From Cristatella mucedo (lineage: Eukaryota; Bryozoa; Phylactolaemata; Cristatellidae): a DNA stretch of 64,000 nt. The notes beneath the pieces were generated by a model. The model ran no database searches. It was not told the origin of the DNA and saw nothing but the letters and a program-made list of their open reading frames with translations. Position numbers and translations under genes: made by a program. Of the stretch, positions 1-12,473 are shown in pieces. Position 1 is the first letter of the stretch; each line of letters opens with the position of its first letter. The stretch is taken from contig WPIO01000079.1 of assembly GCA_009760855.2 (NCBI GenBank), positions 1,290,001 through 1,354,000 of the forward strand. The letters run 5' to 3'.

Positions 1-1234
1 TGCATATTAATTGGCACCATGCCATAGATCCCCGAAGCATACCCAGATCGCTGTGGAATCCTGTTGTTGTTGAATAGCCTGTAGGCTGCCAGCCACTGCT
101 TCTAAATTTTAGGACCCAAACTGAAGAGCCTGAAATCTCCGAGAGCCAGCGGTCAGCAAGCGTCTGCCGTCCAAGTTACATAGCATACTTTAGGGCGTCC
201 AATCCACCAATCAGCCGAGACCCGGGCTGCCTCCTATGACAGCTTGCAATAGCAGCACAGGACCTCCTCCGTCAGCTGACGAGTCAGCTGACTAGTTTAT
301 CCGTGAAAGCGGCAGCTGCACAGCGACCCTGTTTTTAGGCATCTGGCACCGGCTTCTCACTCACGAGGGCCACTCAGGGACGCGCGGGTTGAAATGATCG
401 CCTAATACGCAAGTGAGTGCGACAATCTAAACTAGGGAGCGATTAACATTCTAAAAGAATTTGTCTTCAAACAACAACGAGTCAGACGAGCTCGATGGCG
501 ATAAGCGGCTTGCCACCTCAGCTGGTAAGTGTTTACACCAGGGGCACGTCTGTGCTACTGCACGGCTCCTGCTCCGTGCAAGGAAGAAGGGTACCATCGA
601 AGCCCACGCGACCCTTACGCACCGCTCGGACTCGTGTACAGTGCACGCCGCATACTGAGCAGCCACACAAACTCGTCACACCCTGCTAATCAATCCAAAA
701 AACTCAAAAACTATTGTTTAAAAAATCACGGTAAGAAAATACTACCACAAGGTAAACTTGATACGTGACGCTCACTCTGCCATCTTTTTCAGACTACAAG
801 GTGTGACAAACAAGCAAAATTAGCTTCTTTGGTGGCTTTTAGTGAGTTCTGAATATTTGGATGAGTCAAGTATCCCCTATCGAAAAATGCAGCTCAGCGA
901 TTGTGCGTGGGCGACAATTCTCCATGAATGTAAAAGGTTTGAGACATTCGGTCTTGCACGTTTGCTGGTCCGAGGCTGTGCCAGCAACCGTTAGTGCAAT
1001 TAGAGCCAAAAGCCAGTAGCCCTGTAACCCATGCGAGTAAGCGATGAGAGAGCGCATAAGCTACACAGCGACAGAAAGCCGCCACCCTCCGCAGCCTTAG
1101 AGCAAAAGAGTGGCGGAAGCCGCTCTAGGCAGCTCAGCGATTCGTAAGATCCCCTGGGGACGCTCATCACACGATTCAGGTTCAAAGTTCTTGGACAGGA
1201 GGGGCGCATCGCCTAAATGGTACAAGCGCCGACT
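1..1234. other. No recognised gene
   Basis: I see no supported gene or repeat family here. ORFs under 80 codons occur on both strands around 451-768 and 866-1307 but match no family I recognise. An ATG at 495 opens ten codons followed by a good-looking splice donor (CTG|GTAAGTG at 525); this could be a small first exon, but nothing downstream supports it. Confidence 0.5.
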
Positions 1235-1356
1235 TGATCATAACGAATGCCAACGTTCAATTCAACAAGCAATGCCAACAAATGTGAAGCGCCTAGAAAG
1301 AGATTGAGTTCTCTGAGAGCGCTTTATCAAGTGCATTATTATTATATTATTATTAA
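1235..1356 (+). mobile_element. L2-A LINE 3' tail
   Basis: Short 5'-truncated copy of the 3' end of the L2-A retrotransposon. It holds the conserved core of this family (GCGCCTAGAAAGAGATTGAG, then a GCGCTTTATCAAGTGC segment) and ends in an ATT-rich tract. The core can fold because the GCGC ends and the CTC/GAG parts are complementary, as in L2-type 3' ends. It has no coding capacity. Confidence 0.85.
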
Positions 1357-2300
1357 CATTCTATAATAATAATACTAGTGATAGCAATGGACCATTTGTA
1401 TGACACCAGAAGAGTGCCAAATCTCTACCCAGAGGCTTTGCTTGCACGGGCTTCTGCCTGCTGCCGTACACGGATTGCCTTGATGTGCGGGTGCCACAGG
1501 ACACAGCACCGCTTGCTGCGATTACAGCAGAAGCAGCTTTCTGCCTCAACGCATGCAGGGTGTGACACGTTTGTCACTGCTGCCCGGCTGCTGCCAGCAA
1601 CCGTGCCTGGGGTGCGTGCAGCACTCGCACTGAAACTGCGAGCTGCATGCCACGGATTTCGTGAACGGCTGTTTCCAGGTCACCAAAAACTGATTTCTCC
1701 CCTCCACCTCTCGGCATCCTCCTGCAGCTAGCCCTCTCTCTAGGAGCAGCACCACACCCCCTTTGCATACTTCTACCTGATTGCTTTGGCAGAGCTTAAC
1801 TGGCTGGCTGCCATCCAGATGCCTCCGGCTAGGCTCATTCCAAAGGGAGCACATTTCCCTTCCATTGAGCAATTTGAAGGAGAGCACTGCAGAGCCTGGA
1901 TCCGGATGCCGCAGCCGATGGAATGCCAGTCATCTAAGTAGGTCTGCAATTCATTCGGACAGATCTCGTGGAGGAGCACAGAACTCGGCAGAGAAGCCGA
2001 GGTGCTGATTTACATCCTAATGTCCCCACCGTGGCCTATCTGCTATAGCCACAGCACAGGTCAAGCACAGCAAGTCATTCAGCAGCTCAGCATGTGCTGA
2101 AGACATAAGCAGGCTGGCGGCTCCAGCCAGTAGTATGGGCACAGATAAAGGCAACCGGTCACAGGCAAGCAGCACACATGCAGGCAAGCAGCAATCACCT
2201 GAGCATGCACATGCCCACACCCACAAACTCTCTACTCCCACATAGCCCAAACAACTTCACCAGCATGCCTCTTGGGGCCAGCAAACGTGTGGCACTGACA
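1357..2300. other. No recognised gene
   Basis: Open frames of 60-117 codons occur on both strands (for example 1378-1731 + and 1546-1887 -). None has recognisable domains, and overlapping open frames on both strands suggest chance in moderately GC-rich DNA. Confidence 0.45.
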
Positions 2301-2403
2301 GGGGAAAAGGAGGGGGGGGGAGGAGGGAGGAGGGGGGAGGGGGAGGGAGGAGGGGGGGGGGGGGGAGGGAGGGGGGGGGGAGGAGGGGGGGGAGGAGGGG
2401 AGT
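2301..2403. repeat. G-rich low-complexity tract
   Basis: About 100 bp of nearly pure purine, mostly G runs broken by single A or GA. It has many runs of four or more G, so G-quadruplex formation on the + strand is plausible. ORFs crossing it (poly-Gly, poly-Pro) are artefacts. Confidence 0.95.
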
Positions 2404-2876
2404 TGTAGCAAATAGGAAGAAGAGGAGGAGGAAAAGTAAACAGAGATAGTCCGGAACAGGTTGTCACAGGTTACACCTTTAAACGTCATTCGAATTTTTA
2501 ACAGTAATCAAGCGACCATAAGTCGATGGCGTTCAAGTGGAGTAGAATGCTGATTTAGTAATGTCGTGAGGCCACATCCCACCCCTAATGCTGCGAATTT
2601 GCTCAGCCGAGTACCGCCAGCATATTCGGCTATTCATAGTTGCACTGCTCCAAATATATGCAGAAGGACGGCAGATACGAATCCTGTAGAAGGATTCCAT
2701 TGCTCGTCAATGAAGTCTAACCTGGATAGGCACTGGTCGGTACGGTGATGCTATCTATGGGCAGGTATAGTGCTACACCGGGCACTCACCCTTAGGCTAG
2801 GGCAGCTTCTGGACCGATCGGCCAAAAAGCAGACCAACACGCCACAATTAAACGATTGACACACCCCTGCTAGCGG
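2404..2876. other. No recognised gene
   Basis: Unique-looking sequence. No exon, RNA gene or repeat recognised. Confidence 0.45.
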
Positions 2877-2905
2877 GCACACACAAACACACACGCGCGC
2901 GCACG

Positions 2906-2937
<32 letters not shown>

Positions 2938-2942
2938 CGAGC
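2877..2942. repeat. (CA)n microsatellite, imperfect
   Basis: CA/CG dinucleotide tract with interruptions; Cys/Val-rich ORFs across it are artefacts. Confidence 0.95.
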
Positions 2943-3103
2943 ACAAACGTTTCTGGACCTTTCACGAGTGCGAGTGTAGTGGGAGAAGTGGTTTGCCATC
3001 ATGCCTCAGGGTTTAAACTGATATCATGCGATTCATCAAGAGACAATTTGCCACCGTGCACGAGCCTAGGGGGTTCACCCGTCAGCACAGCACCGACAAA
3101 AAT

Positions 3104-3195
3104 AAAAATAATAATAATAATGTACTTGATAAAGCGCCCTCAGAGAACCTAATCTCTTTCTAGGTGCTTTACATTTGCTGCAAAGGGCCACGCAA
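3104..3195 (-). mobile_element. L2-A LINE 3' tail
   Basis: Antisense copy of the L2-A 3' end: an AAT-rich tract, then the complement of the conserved GCGCTTTATCAAG ... GCGCCTAGAAAG core, ending near the TTTGCTGCAAAGGG segment. Confidence 0.88.
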
Positions 3196-4061
3196 GGACC
3201 AGCCAGGAGGAAATTCCTCGACCCAGTGGAGTCGGTACTTTCAGTCACGTTCAGCTGCTGCCCGATGACATCGCCGGTTCCGCCCAACGAGTAGGGCCTG
3301 TCTGCCTGCCTCCTCTGTCTGCCTCCTATGCCTGCCTCCTCTGCCTGCCTCCTCTGTCTGCCTGCTGACCTCATTCCCTTTTGCTAGGCGGGATGGACAG
3401 CTTAGGCTGCTTCAGGTGCAGCACGAAGTCCCTCAAAGGTGGAGCTCCGAGTCTGAGCGACGCCGACGACCGGAGCGACGTCTACCGGAGCTCAGCTCGG
3501 GTCCAATCCTGCCAGGCCTGCTGGGCACGAGCACGCCATGCAGCAGTGGCAGCGCATGGCGCTAGTCCGATCCGCGCATAGGACCGACGAACAGGACAGG
3601 ACGGTCGGCTGGCCTAAATGTGCTAAGAAAAGGCCCAAGAGACCATAGCTCGACTCTGCTGCCCAATCTAGTACTTCGTCGAGCACGTGCATCCGGTCCT
3701 TCAGACACACACCCACAAGCCATTGGCAATCGAGAGAAGTGGCAGCAGCCACAGTGACCGAGTGCCACGGCGGCATGGGCTTCCAGTGCAGGAGGGCCAG
3801 GTATGCTGGTGTGTGAGGGGGGCTGTGACTGGGCCACGTATGCTGGTGTTGGGGGGGGGGGGCTGTGATTGCAATGCAATGCAATATGCCAGAGGCCAGG
3901 AAGGATGGCTTTCAGAGAACAGACCAAGGCAGCCGCCCCAGACCCGAGACTCCTGACGGCACGATGCCAGCAACTGCCCAACCCAGACACCAGCCCAGCT
4001 AGCTAGCACTGCAAGGCACTAATCGGAATACAGGCGAGGTGGCTGTCACAGCACCCGATAG
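3196..4061. other. Unrecognised; imperfect CTGCCTCCT repeats and poly-G
   Basis: At 3297-3366 a CTGCCT/CTGCCTCCT imperfect repeat occurs. An ORF at 3381-3581 (+) begins near ATG 3393 and encodes a Cys/Ser-rich peptide with no family match. A run of 12 G lies at 3851-3862. ORFs on the minus strand (3492-4009) overlap each other in several frames, so none is convincing. Confidence 0.45.
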
Positions 4062-4125
4062 CAACAATAATAATGCATTTTGATATAGCGCCCTCAGAGA
4101 ACTCAATCTCTTCCTAGGCACTATT
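4062..4125 (-). mobile_element. L2-A LINE 3' tail fragment
   Basis: About 60 bp antisense L2-A end (AATAATAATGCATTTTGATA, then the GCGCCCTCAGAGAACTCAAT core). It is diverged and truncated. Confidence 0.8.
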
Positions 4126-5460
4126 TTACGACAACAGAAACAGTAGGCCTTCTTTTTTCTAGTGTCTTATGAGGACTGCATTTCTCTCTGGGCACTTCAA
4201 CGCAGGCTAAAATGAGAGTACTTCCATGGACTAGCTAGGGGGATGACCAGCCAGCCAGCAGGATTAACTAAGCAAGCGAACAAAGGACGATTTAGATGGA
4301 CAAAGCATATGCTGTTAAGTGAGGAGAACTAAGTCGCAGGCACCCATTGCTTCGGCAGCTGAGTAGCTGCTGCCATCACACCCTGTGCCCCAGTTGCTGC
4401 TGCTTCAGCAGCAGCAGCAGCAACTTGGCTTCAACAGCAGCAACTTGGATGCATTTGATTGGACAAAAAGGATTGCTCTTGATGCTGCCCCTAGAACCAG
4501 TTGACCATCCCCCTTCCGGCTGATTGTAGAGCATTCCGAATGCCGAGGTTTTGGACATTGCTCTAGAGAAAATCCCAATGGAGTTTGGAGTACCCACCCA
4601 CCGAGTTGCAAGGCAGCAATGTCTAACCAGTTATTTTAAATCATTCAACAAGAAGCTACTTTTTTTTTATAGAATGAGTGCTTGCAAGCGCAGGATGCGA
4701 TATTCAAACTTACAAATCTCGCCGCCGCCACCACCACCACAATCACAACTGGAATTCAAAAGGGGGAGGGAAAGGTGGCAACATATTTAGATACTAGCTG
4801 CACCGGCACATTGCTCAGCCGATAGTATCACGTGAATAGGCAGACAAACATGGCCTCTTGCGTTCTCTGTTAACACGCTTAAAAGCGACTGCTCTATAAG
4901 CTGTTGAACTTCTTCAAACATACTATACTCGCAAGGCCAGTGGGGGTAAGAGACCGGAAGAGTTCTCAGTTCCGGTAGAATGAACATCTGAAACTTTCGG
5001 CTCTTTTGACCTAAGGTCGAGCTGGGACGTGCCACGCACGCTAAGCACGAGGCATTTACGCTACCAGAACCCCACGTCCGGTGTCGTCGCTCTAAGCTCT
5101 CCAATCGCAGCGTGCCGTTTCGCGTTACTCTTCCGAGGCGCACGGCGTGCGCCTCCTCTAGGTCTACTCACTGCAATCCCGAACCCATTGCGTTCGACAA
5201 AATGGTGGTCGCTTGCAGAACAGGCGGGCTTCCGAGTATTAACTGACACACACTCTTCCGATTAAACGTAACTGCTAAATATTTTGCTCGCACTTAAAAG
5301 GCTAGAAATTCCACTGCCAGTCCGGTTAGAGCGGCTTCGAAAGAGGATGCGAGGGAGTATGCATCGTCTCGACAAGGATAAAGATGGTGGAGCCATTGCT
5401 GCCACCGAGTGAGCGCTGCCACACCAGTGAGGGTTAACATTTTCACCTCCTCGAAGAGGA
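4126..5460. other. No recognised gene
   Basis: Contains a CAGCAG-type patch at 4405-4440. ORFs are short or mutually overlapping on both strands (4787-5143 -, 5029-5265 +). No domain recognised. Confidence 0.45.
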
Positions 5461-5621
<161 letters not shown>

Positions 5622-6892
5622 TGGGAGTGAAAGGACTGAACGGGCTGAACGCAGGCTGGCTGGCTCGTTCGGCACCAGCTCTGTTGGAGCGAGTGCTGCC
5701 TGTGCGAGCCTGCTGGCCCCTATGTGGCGGGCAGCGAGCGAACATTGGCGCCAGCCAGCCGCCCAGCACGTGACAAGCAAGCCGCTCCAGCACGTGTGAC
5801 AGCTAGCAGTCGCTTTTCTTCTTACAGGCCTTCAAGGTTGTACACGAAGAAAAGCGATGACTGGGCAAGAGACTGAGTCACGCTGAGTCATCGCCAGAGG
5901 GTGCCAAGTCGGTGCTCCAAGCCTGAGCACCAGCTCACACAGTCGGACTAGAGGAATGAGTGAGCAAGCACTCATGCTGGCGAGGAGCACAGCTCAGCAC
6001 TTGACACGTGGTGGGTCCCATCTCGTCAGCGATTGCAGCTCACACATGCAGTGCTATAACTGCCTGCCGCAACAGCAGCAAGCAGCAGCAGCAACTAGTA
6101 GCAGCAGCAAGAAGCAGGAAGCAAAAGCAGCAGCTAGCAGAAGCAGCAACTAGCAGCAGCAGCTAGGAGATACTAGCAGTAGAGAGGCGATTTTCTCCTT
6201 GGAATCGCTCAGCATACCAAAGTGGCTGGGAGCCACCTGCAGAGACAAGCAAGCAGCCGCCCGGGTCGAGTGAGCCATCAGCAATTACTGGGGTTGCCAT
6301 AAAATTGCCGTGCCTCTCTAAATCTAATGGCCAGGAGTCACAGGCCTGTGTATTCAGATAAAGAATGCCTGGCTGGCCAGCCACAGCCGAAGCATATTAG
6401 GCCGTTGGATCCCGTGGAGCTAATTGGGATAGCAATAAGTGACCGAGCACCGAGGAGCCGGAAGAAGACGCCCGAGACTCTGGAGAGGCACGAGGTAAGG
6501 CAGCAGCTGCACCGACGTGAAGCCAAAGGCCGAGTGCGTATGCATCGTCCACTCCCCTTTCCGGCCAAAGAATGGCCAGGGCAAAGCTATCTGCTAGGTG
6601 GGGGTGAAGCGAGAAGAGGGGAGAGCAGGTGGAGCAGGTTGCCGAAACGGTTTTAAGAAATCGCCAGCCGCCGGAAACGTACCGCCTGGTGGCTGGCTGT
6701 AAGAAGCCAGACCGCATCGAACTCGACACTAGGCGGACATGAAATGTATGTGACATGCCATGTGCACAGCAAACGCACGAACAGGAGTCTGTACGGATTT
6801 CCGAGGGGAGGAGACGGCGACGATGCTGCGCCTGGCGCTCAGGGCCTGCTGGTGGATGCACCTCAGCAGTAGCGCCAACAGCCCTAAGCATA
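5622..6892. other. Unrecognised; possible exon near 6400-6492
   Basis: Contains a CAG/AGC-rich patch at 6070-6165. At about 6405-6492 (+) an open frame reads DPVELIGIAISDRAPRSRKK and ends at a plausible donor, CACGAG|GTAAGGC (GT at 6493). Codon content looks more protein-like than the surroundings, but I recognise no family and see no partner exon, so I do not call a gene. Confidence 0.3.
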
Positions 6893-7022
6893 ATAATAAT
6901 AATAATAATAATAATGCACTTGATAAAGCACCTTCAGAGAACTCAATCTCTTTCTAGGCGCTTTACATTTGCTGCAAAGGGAACCGCGATTGAATGGTGA
7001 GTAATATCATGCTTGAAGCATA
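6886..7022 (-). mobile_element. L2-A LINE 3' tail with target-site duplication
   Basis: Antisense insertion of the terminal part of L2-A, from an ATT-rich tail (AATAAT on the + strand from 6893) to about 7015. It is flanked by a perfect 7-bp direct repeat AAGCATA at 6886-6892 and 7016-7022, the mark of target-primed insertion. Only about 120 bp of the element was copied. Confidence 0.88.
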
Positions 7023-7219
7023 CGAAGACCATGGTGGCAGCAGCAGTGAGTGGTCAACCGAGTACCTTCCAAACGAGAGGCTAGCAGCCTGCAGCAGATC
7101 CCTTACTAACCGAACAAAGTAGCAGTCACAGCAGCTTCCGCCATACAGCGAGGACTTTTTGCGACTGAGCAAAGGTTCTCGTGCCACTATACAAACGCTG
7201 CTGTTAAATCAAGGACTCT

Positions 7220-7332
<113 letters not shown>

Positions 7333-10006
7333 ACACAGACAGAGAGGCACACCGACCTGACTCAATCGTCACGACTTTCTCTCGGGGGGGGGGGAGGGGA
7401 TAGGACTTGGCATTTACTAATGCAATGAGCCAGCTCCACCGATGGTGACTAAGCCCCACAAAACGATGCGATTGATGCTATTCTGGGTGAGCATCGACAG
7501 ACCAGCAGCATTAATTAACAACGAGCGAGGCCTCGGGCTTACACAACCTTCTCAAGACGGCACTTTGGCCGAGCCGGTGCATTTCTGCCACGGCACTGCT
7601 CTCCAAGAAAATGGCAGGCAAGACATGGCCGTCTCGGCCGCATGAGCGTGAGCGGACACGAAATCAGAGCAGCCGACCACTTTTTACTCTACCTCTGGCT
7701 GCCCCGTAAGTGTGAGCAGCAGAAGCTGGACGGCGGGAAGTCGGCACGGCCTTTGCCGTCCCTAAGAGACAGAAGCAGGAGCAGCAGCAGCAATGCAGCA
7801 GCTCGAGCGCGACCTCACTGAAAGAGAAAAGCGATGGATCGGCTCACTACAGGGTTGGGTGGGGCGCGTGCAAGCCCTGTGCACTGAAAGGCTTTCGTTG
7901 TTCTGCCCTCGACGCCCGCTGTAGGTCGCTGCTGGCTAGGGTGGGCACTGCGAGTCGGCTGCCGCTGTGGCGGCAGCTGCTTCGAGCTTCGGAGCCGGAG
8001 TCGACGGACGAAGTCGGGTACGAACCCGGCTACCCCTCGGTTGGAGCCGACGAGGCTGCACACGTCGAGGACGTCCTTTTATATACTCCGAACTGCTTGA
8101 ACATGTACAAAGTAGAGTTTTGAAATGCAGAGCCTGACCACGTTTCGGGAGACGAGTTTGGCAAAAATTCAGCTACATCGAAGGCCGTGCGCAGAGCCAC
8201 GATTCTCTTTCCGCTTAGTGGGCAAGACACTCAAGCAATGAACAATTGTAGCAGGCAATCACTGCATTGATTCGACACTCGTCGACTGAAAATAGGACAT
8301 AATGATCGATTTTGGTGACAGTCAAGGGCGTAGTTGCAGGGGACGGTCAGGTTGCTGCCCCATTTTGTTTGGGGGTGGGGTGGAGGGGGGGGGGCAAAAA
8401 TGCACCTCCTCTGTTACCACCCTCTGGCTCTGCACTGCCGAGCCAGGCAAGAGACCTACGTAGGAAGGGCTGCGTGCCTGCGACATTGGGACTTGTAGTC
8501 GGCACTGAGAACTTGTACGGAATTTACACGGCGATTCCGGTAGCCCCGAGACTATGCTCACGAGGAAAGGTCGCACGGCCGCCACGGTCAGTTGGAGCCC
8601 ATAGCTCTGTCCTCGATGAAAACCAATCCCTGGACTTGGTGGCATCTAGCAAGTCTGAACGTTTAAAACGACTTAGCAAGCTACCGAGAGATTCAAGGTG
8701 TAAGCAGCATCGACTGCACAACAGCACGGCGATCGGCACACGTGATGCAGCCTTGAGGCTAGAAATATAAATACAATTCATACGTATAGGTACGAGCAAC
8801 TAGCTTCAAACTGCACTGGAAGCAACACATTCGATCGGCTCCTACCGACTGACATCACGACAACACCCGAAGTTGTTAACACTACAAGAGAAATTCACGA
8901 GAATCGCCCTCAAGTGCTTATGTATGCTTCGCTCGAACAGGTCATTTCATCCCTAACCAGCTGACAAACTTCATTCGCAGCCTCTGCAAATGACGTTACG
9001 CAGAGTCGGGACTTGACTAGTACTCACTCTCACGGTGCTGTACGAGCGCTTAAAAAAAATTAATATTACTTTATCATTACTTGACCCGCAGGTCACGTGT
9101 GTACGGGTCACTTGTCACGTGTACTTCTTAATGAATAGAATTCAATCGAGGTATCTACGATCAGGTGATAAAACAAGATTTTCTTTTGCTGACAGGCACA
9201 GGTAAACTGGCTGCCCGAGCTGTCAGGACTTTCGACTATGCGTAGGTGATTGCACAATCGCACCTTCGGAATTCGCTTGGAACTCTGGAACGATTTCGAC
9301 CTTAGCAGTAAACGATTAATCAGAAAGTGGCATGCTTCAATCAGTCCCCACCAGCATCACGACATTGCCACAACCACTGCCACAGCAGACCACCTTCAGC
9401 AGGCACACGACTGGATTAGTTCAAAATAAAATATATAAAAAATATTATTCACTCGTATTTGGTTAAAAAGTCACTGCATCACTGGTAGTTGAAAACAGAA
9501 ATCGTCGAATTTACCATCGACCCCAGCCTGACTTGAGATATAAGCACCGGGCGAGGTCGAACCAGGTCACGTGTACCTGCTTACCATCTGCCAGGGTGCC
9601 TTCGAGCAGCCAATCCAGTTCTAAGCGCAGCCAGCGAGCTGTTTACGGAAGTGGTCAGGGCCTAGCTTCCTCCAAACCTAACCGGCCTTATTCATAACTG
9701 AACAGTGGACAGGCGCCTCAGATCTGCAGGGTTGAGAAGACCACGTGTTCCAGTCAGCTATCATAGCCTGGCGGATTTCTTTCTCCAATCGAGCAGTTGA
9801 GCTCTCAAACTAACTGGTTACCCAGGAACGTTTGGTAAGCGAGCTTCTTGCACGGCTTAAAAAAAAATCAAATTGGAAGACTTACTTTTGTAGGTTGAGA
9901 TTGAGTAGGTCTTGCACGGCAGCAATGCAAAGTAGACACGCCTACAAAAGACAGCGGCAGCTTACTGTCAACAGCTGTAAACAAAAGTACCTAATAACAG
10001 ACCAAG

Positions 10007-10009
<3 letters not shown>
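7333..10009. other. No recognised gene; 2.7 kb of unique-looking DNA
   Basis: G runs at 7384-7394 and 8385-8394. ORFs at 7815-8063 (-), 7941-8123 (+), 8312-8770 (+) and 8322-8799 (-) overlap on opposite strands and match nothing I know. From 8770 to 9830 the sequence is AT-richer with no ORF above 60 codons. I see no repeat family in it. Confidence 0.45.
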
Positions 10010-10052
<43 letters not shown>

Positions 10053-10056
10053 TATA
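10010..10056. repeat. (TA)n microsatellite at a SINE tail
   Basis: TATATA tract with one C interruption, directly abutting the 3' end of the antisense SINE-B copy that follows. The SINE tail (AATTATATA type) probably seeded it. Confidence 0.95.
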
Positions 10057-10206
10057 ATTCATTTGTATAGCACCATAAGAGAACTTATTTTCTATTCAGG
10101 CTAGCTTCACATATGCCACAGGGGTGAGCCCACGACCCCGGTCACCAAATATTTTCACCTTGACCTCAGTTCGAGGTAAGGGCCTTAACCACTGGGCCAA
10201 ACCAGC
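10054..10206 (-). mobile_element. SINE-B (tRNA-derived), antisense
   Basis: On the minus strand it reads a tRNA-like A box (TGGCCCAGTGGTTAAGG), a GAGGTCAAGGTGAA-type spacer, a B-box region near GTCGTGGGCTC, then the family 3' segment (GAAGCTAGCCTGAATAG ... AAGTTCTCTTA) that resembles the L2-A end. The pol III promoter boxes are visible but diverged. Confidence 0.8.
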
Positions 10207-10534
10207 GCAAATTGGAAACCAAACGCATAGTATCAAAAGAGCAACTGTTGATCACTGCCATGTACTCTCAATAATCCTACATGTAGCCTGCATATTAGTA
10301 CCTAGATTACAAAGCTGTTAATATGGCCATTGTCTCAACTGGCTTATCGTCAAATGTAGTATGAGAATTAAATAGATACACGAGATGCATTTGCGATGCA
10401 TTATTAACATGATTTATCAAATGCTTCAGCTATGCCGGCAGAGATAGCTCGTACTATGTATGTACGATCGTATTCGTGCTGTGCCTCTAGAGATGGCATA
10501 CAGGCTCGCCTGAATTTATGGGCAAAGAGGCTGG

Positions 10535-10606
10535 ATGTGTGTGCGTGTGTGTGTGTGTGTGTGTGTATATACATACATACATATACATATATATATATAT
10601 ATATAT
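10535..10606. repeat. (TG)n(TA)n compound microsatellite
   Basis: TG units to about 10566, then imperfect TA/CATA units. Confidence 0.97.
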
Positions 10607-11054
10607 TGCACAAGAAATAAAAGACAATTTATACAGACGAAGCTTAGGCTTCGAGGTACAGGCGTCAGGGACAGTCACGAGGCCATGCCAGGTGCACGAG
10701 CGAGTTCAAGGCTTTGGAAGCGAACCAACTGAAGGCACGGGCTCTCCAGAGCATCTACGGCTGGTCCGATGCACATCTACGACACGAGCAAGAAGTACTG
10801 CAGATATGATACGAGGCCTGACCGGGAAATACTTCTGCTAGACAGGCTGGAGAAAGAGAATGATGGGACCAAAAAGTGAGTGACAGATACCCGGAAGTTA
10901 ATAGGATAATGGTGCCTAGCCTCGGAACTTCCCGAGTACCGTGCATTTATCGATTTATTAACATAATGCTTGGCGCCGTGTGGTCGGTAGCTCTCCCATC
11001 GCCAGGCCAGACCCGGCCTGGACTCCCACGAGATGTTCCCGGGCAGCTGAGCAG
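10607..11054. other. No recognised gene
   Basis: Short ORFs only. No family recognised. Confidence 0.45.
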
Positions 11055-11169
11055 ATACCCTTTCAATTCAATTGCATTTCCCTTTGCAGCAAATGTAAAG
11101 CGCCTAGAGAGAGATTGAGTTCTCTGAGGGCGCTTTATCAAGTGCATTATTATTATTATTATTATTATT
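11055..11169 (+). mobile_element. L2-A LINE 3' tail
   Basis: Well-preserved copy of the L2-A terminus: CATTTCCCTTTGCAGCAAAT, the GCGCCTAGAGAGAGATTGAG core, GCGCTTTATCAAGTGCATT and seven ATT units. It inserted into unrelated sequence. Confidence 0.92.
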
Positions 11170-12374
11170 TCAAAGGCACTAACTGCTCAAGAGCTTGCTG
11201 GCAATGAACAGCCATCATCGAGGCTTCTGAGCAGCCACACGTCCTTTCGTGTGGAATGGGGCGCAAGGAAAAGCAGAGCTCGGCAGCGGTGGTCTGTAGG
11301 CATGTTGCGTTCGCTGCAAACGCCTACGGACCGATGGCCGAGTCGTGTGTAAGCTGCCGTCGAGCGAACACGCAATTTCATGACCCACCCGCCAGATCAT
11401 ATCGAGTGCCACCACCGACTGGGTGATGTTGCAGCCGGATTGCACCAAGCAGGAGCAAAGGAGGAGAAAGGGGGGGGAGGAGGAGGAAGAGATTCGCCCG
11501 CGCCCCCCCCCCCCGATCAGCCCGCACTAGCAATCGGCCAGAGTTTAGCTACACTCGGCCCAAGGAGGTGGCGAGGATGTAGGAGTTGACAAGCAGGCCG
11601 GACATGGGCGGCTGCGGTGGGTGCTTCAGGGTGTGGCCGGGCAGCACTGCCGAGCCGAAGAGCGGCAGCTGCACTCTGTCAGCCGGGCGATTCAGGCCGG
11701 CCGGCCTGGCTCTGGTGTTTGATGCTACCAGCTGCCAGTAAATAACGGTGGCCTCTGTATTCACGGGCTATGTAGGACCAGGTCTGCCTAGGGGGGCCCC
11801 ATCCTGCTTGTGCTACAAGAAAGCCCGGACCAAAGAAACGCCTACAGTTTGAGTTTGCACCCATCTTTAAGAAACAAAAACGGCCCGATAAGTGGCAGGT
11901 GCTAAGTGCGATGGCCACCAAAGTACACCCCTCCCTCTCACTCACAGGGTACACGAGAATCAGGTGCAATTACCATTGAAGAGCTCATGGCCCCTGCCCA
12001 TAAAAACAGGTCTGGCAAGGCACTATGAACTGCAGCATGGCATGAAAAAAGCAGCAGGACAAATATACCATACAGTGTATGAATGTATGTACATTATTAT
12101 GGCATTGTATACACTTGCAAACACACGTACGCGCAAGCATACACACTTCTGGCCCGAAAAGTCTATGCACCCTGAGAATCAACTGATAATCTCGGATAAT
12201 CAAGTTTTTTAAATGGACTGCAGGCCAACAAAATTTCACCAGAGCATATGATTTGCATGAGTTAGAAATAGATGTAACAAATCAGACATGCTGCCAACCT
12301 AGTTCTTTTCCAGCATGTGGTGGGTCTTCTTGCTTGTCCTTCGTGTGCATGTGCCTGCTGCTTGCTGATGTTAC
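11170..12374. other. Unrecognised; possible minus-strand coding at 11549-11764
   Basis: A minus-strand ORF at 11549-11764 encodes a peptide of ordinary composition (segments VIYWQLVASN, QLPLFGSAVLPGH, PPMSGLLVNSYILATSLG), and a second minus-strand open segment at 11215-11448 lies downstream of it. They could be neighbouring exons of a minus-strand gene, but I recognise neither and see no strong splice pair. A 12-C run lies at 11503-11514. From 11800 to 12370 nothing is recognised. Confidence 0.3.
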
Positions 12375-12473
12375 CACCAAACATTTGGTAATGCTTTATA
12401 AGCAGCATCCGTTAAATGCGTAGAGAGATATCAAGTTCTCAGAGGGTGCTATACAAATATATTATTATTATTA
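12375..12473 (+). mobile_element. L2-type 3' tail, diverged
   Basis: Degenerate LINE end: AAATGCGTAGAGAGATATCA, then AAGTTCTCAGAGGGTGCTAT and ATTATTATTA. It is more diverged from the L2-A core than most copies here. Confidence 0.75.

Noticed and set aside
495-524. Ten-codon first exon before a GTAAGTG donor
   Set aside because: The donor is strong, but the exon is tiny and no downstream exon or homology supports it.
2178-2489. Gly-rich and Pro-rich ORFs
   Set aside because: They are produced by the G-rich tract at 2301-2403.
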